DNA of 64,000 bases from Tepidiformaceae bacterium. Lineage in GTDB: Bacteria > Chloroflexota > Dehalococcoidia > Tepidiformales > Tepidiformaceae. This document shows, piece after piece, positions 62,344 through 64,000 of the stretch. The notes under the pieces were generated by a model. The model saw only the letters and a list, made by a program, of their open reading frames with translations. It did not search any database and was not told the origin of the DNA. Within the stretch, counting starts at the first letter, position 1. Each line of letters opens with the position of its first letter. The translations under genes were made by a program, and so were the position numbers. The stretch spans positions 659,289-723,288 of the forward strand of contig OY282446.1 of assembly GCA_958295975.1 (NCBI GenBank), read 5' to 3'.

Positions 62344-62720
62344 ATCCCGGGGATACCTTCATCGATCCCGGTTTCGACCGGGGCAGGCATCTCTGGATCG
62401 TGCTCAGCGTGCCCGTCACGGGGGATTTCATCGCCACCGTCAACCTGACCACGCACGACCTCACCCGTGGAGACTGCGACGAACGCTGCTTCATCCTCCG
62501 GCCGGGCGATCATGCGTCCGTGCGACACGATTCCTGCGTCTACTACAAGCGGGCGCTGCTGCGCTCCCTTGCCAAAATCGGGGAAGCCGGGGAACTCCGC
62601 ACGCGACGACCGCTCGGCGCGCGGCTCCTGCGCCGCATTCAGGAAGGGGCGCTGGCCACGCCAGCCACGCGAAAGGAAGTCAAGGGCGCCATCCGAGAGA
62701 CGCTGTGGCGGGCGGGCTAG
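62340..62720 (+). CDS. Putative toxin partner of the Panacea antitoxin, CTG start
   Basis: The 126-residue protein starts with NPGDTFIDPG, then HLWIVLSVP, VNLTTHDL, CFILRPGDH and RHDSCVYYKRALL, a sheet-rich order resembling PemK/MazF-like small barrels; the C-terminal 45 residues are basic and helical. No ATG, GTG or TTG lies in frame close to the conserved part. The CTG at 62340, with GAAGGG 6 nt upstream and overlapping the antitoxin stop, is the probable start. Toxin activity is inferred from the partner only. Its stop shares CTAG with the opposing gene. Confidence 0.65.
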   Translation: MNPGDTFIDPGFDRGRHLWIVLSVPVTGDFIATVNLTTHDLTRGDCDERCFILRPGDHASVRHDSCVYYKRALLRSLAKIGEAGELRTRRPLGARLLRRIQEGALATPATRKEVKGAIRETLWRAG

Positions 62721-63844
62721 AGGCGCGCCACGTTCGTGACAAGGTTGTAGAGGAACCAGCCGTCGTCGCCGTCCGTGCGGAAGGTCTCCGGCTTGGCGCG
62801 GGCGAGGTCGCGCATGATGCCGATGCCGTCGCTGTACGGCTCGAAGGAGACGATGCGGTCGAGGCGCACGCGGAAGCGCTCGCGCGCGCCGTGGAAGTAG
62901 ACGTGCCGCGTGGTCACGCCCAGCAGGCCCACGTCCGCCTTCACCGTCTCCGTGATGGAGACGGGATGGCCGCGGAAGGCGCTCTGGCGCAGGTAGAGGC
63001 CGCGCGCCACGCGCACGCTCGCGCCCGTGGAGCCGCCGTGGAACTCCCGCCGCGTCTGGAGCTGGTAGTAGTCGACGCCATCGAAGAGCCAGACCAGCTG
63101 CTCCGACTTCTGGAAGTTGAAGGGGATGGGCATGGAGTCCGGCGCGGTGCGGAAGTTCACCTCGGGCATGGTCCCCTCGCAGACGGAGCGGATGACCATG
63201 GCCTTCGCGGCCCTCGCGCGCGCCTCCCGCAGGGCCGGATCGTCGTCGGCGTCCAGCCCGAAGCGCTCGAGGTAGCGGTCGATGGCGGCCTCTTCCCCGC
63301 GCGAGAGCAGGTCGTCGTCGAGGGCGCGGTCGATGGCGTCGGCGAGCGACCCCGCCAGCAGCGCACGCCGTTCCCCCTCGGGCAGGGGCGAGGCGCGCAG
63401 CTCCGCCTCCAGCACGTCCAGCGTCTCCGCGTCCCCGGACCCGGCGGCGAGCGCGGCGTAGCGGCGCAGTCGTTCGCGGGAGGCCCCGGCCAGCCGTGCG
63501 AGCGTGCGCCCCGTCTCCCGCTCCGTGAGCGCGAAGGCCGCGCGGAAGGCATGGAGCCGGTCCTCCTCGTCGCGCGTGAGCGAGCCGTCGTCGAGGCCGC
63601 GCGCCGCCGCCTCGTTCCAGCCCTCGGCCAGCGCCGCGCGCACGTCGTCGCCGTCCACGCGCCCTTCGGCGGCGAGAGCGTTCAGGTCGAGCCGCAGGGC
63701 CTCGACGTCGAGCGCGGGGGCGAGCGCCGCGGTCGCCGCGCGCTCCGTGATGGCCACGCGGGCCGCCTCGTGGGCGCGTTCGCAGTCGCCGTGGGCGCGG
63801 CGCAGGAAGCCCGCGTCCTTGCCGCAGTGGCGGCAATTCGCCAT
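62717..63844 (-). CDS. Zinc-ribbon protein with unknown C-terminal domain (375 aa)
   Basis: The 375-residue protein opens with a short zinc site (CRHCGKDAGFLRRAHGDC at residues 4-21), followed by a long helical TerB-like region with Asp/Glu-rich loops (EGRVDGDDVRAAL, DDDLLSRGEEAAIDRYL). The C-terminal 150 residues are beta-rich with GVTTRHVYFHG, RLDRIVSFEPYSDGIGI and DGWFLYNLVTNV, a pattern I have seen in uncharacterised bacterial proteins. Its ATG overlaps the upstream stop (TGATG). Confidence 0.8.
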   Translation of the reverse strand: MANCRHCGKDAGFLRRAHGDCERAHEAARVAITERAATAALAPALDVEALRLDLNALAAEGRVDGDDVRAALAEGWNEAAARGLDDGSLTRDEEDRLHAFRAAFALTERETGRTLARLAGASRERLRRYAALAAGSGDAETLDVLEAELRASPLPEGERRALLAGSLADAIDRALDDDLLSRGEEAAIDRYLERFGLDADDDPALREARARAAKAMVIRSVCEGTMPEVNFRTAPDSMPIPFNFQKSEQLVWLFDGVDYYQLQTRREFHGGSTGASVRVARGLYLRQSAFRGHPVSITETVKADVGLLGVTTRHVYFHGARERFRVRLDRIVSFEPYSDGIGIMRDLARAKPETFRTDGDDGWFLYNLVTNVARL

Positions 63845-64000
63845 CAGCCGCGCTCCAGCGGCATGGCGAGGCGGTCGGCGGCGACCTCCGCGAAGGGCGT
63901 GGCGCGGGGGGCCACCTCCGCGCCGGAGCGCACGCGGTAGGCCTCGCCGTTGCGGGCGGCGGCGGGCTCGCGCCCCTCCAGCAGCTCGCGCGCCATGCGC
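63844..64000 (-). CDS. Partial gene, C-terminal 51 residues
   Basis: The last codons of a minus-strand gene run off the window edge. The visible part (ARELLEGREPAAARNGEAYR, ending RLAMPLERG) has no motif. The TGA overlaps the ATG of the zinc-ribbon gene, so the two are coupled. Confidence 0.65.
   Translation of the reverse strand, partial: RMARELLEGREPAAARNGEAYRVRSGAEVAPRATPFAEVAADRLAMPLERG

Overview
The window is a compact, very GC-rich bacterial chromosome segment. It starts inside a 23S rRNA gene and ends inside a partial gene; no gene-free stretch exceeds 300 bp. The organism is inferred to be a Chloroflexota member, perhaps Dehalococcoidia-like. The main reason is the adjacent DUF2298 (Chlor_Arch_YYY) and TIGR03663 membrane proteins, families known mainly from Chloroflexota and archaea. 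This is an inference from gene content, not a phylogeny.

Layout. 1-2310: 3' part of 23S rRNA, a spacer too short for 5S, initiator tRNA-Met and a long hairpin. 2310-9949: a minus-strand operon (SDR, CocE-type hydrolase, PPK2 kinase), an MFS exporter, a SnoaL-like protein, PlsY and a PstS lipoprotein behind a Pho-box-like repeat. 10059-13794: an overlap-coupled operon of two class III CoA-transferases and a beta-lactamase-fold hydrolase. 13825-18123: biotin genes bioD-bioF-bioA diverging from bioB. 18134-24395: an enolase-superfamily enzyme, then mutS-mutL-DUF1461. 24323-28718: fmdB, an alpha/beta hydrolase, a lower-GC nuclease-like gene and a NuoE/NuoF pair. 28752-43742: a long minus-strand series rnc-smc-ftsY followed by five tightly coupled genes (DUF2298, GT-C-like membrane protein, TIGR03663 with NHL propeller, flippase-like membrane protein, FAD oxidoreductase), probably an envelope glycan or lipid system.

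43841-56308 is more mixed: a zinc-finger/HTH protein, an LLM flavin oxidoreductase, a large secreted leucine-rich-repeat protein with Pro-Thr linkers, a methyltransferase, a hydrolase interrupted by one amber codon, tRNA-Gly and tRNA-Glu, a probable SRA-HNH endonuclease followed by a decayed HEPN-like gene, a metallopeptidase lipoprotein and a lower-GC orphan with its own promoter. 56284-59325 holds two paralogous ferritin-like proteins, only one with a full set of diiron ligands, opposite a DtxR/MntR-type regulator. 59404-61719 is a DUF35-thiolase-aldolase operon. 61771-62720 is a probable toxin-antitoxin pair built on a Panacea antitoxin. The window closes with two coupled minus-strand genes of unknown function.

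Two window-wide patterns stand out. Several genes without a Shine-Dalgarno sequence carry a TANNNT hexamer ending 6-7 nt before the start codon, the signature of leaderless transcripts. Four convergent gene pairs share one palindromic tetranucleotide (CTAG or TTAA) as the stop on both strands.
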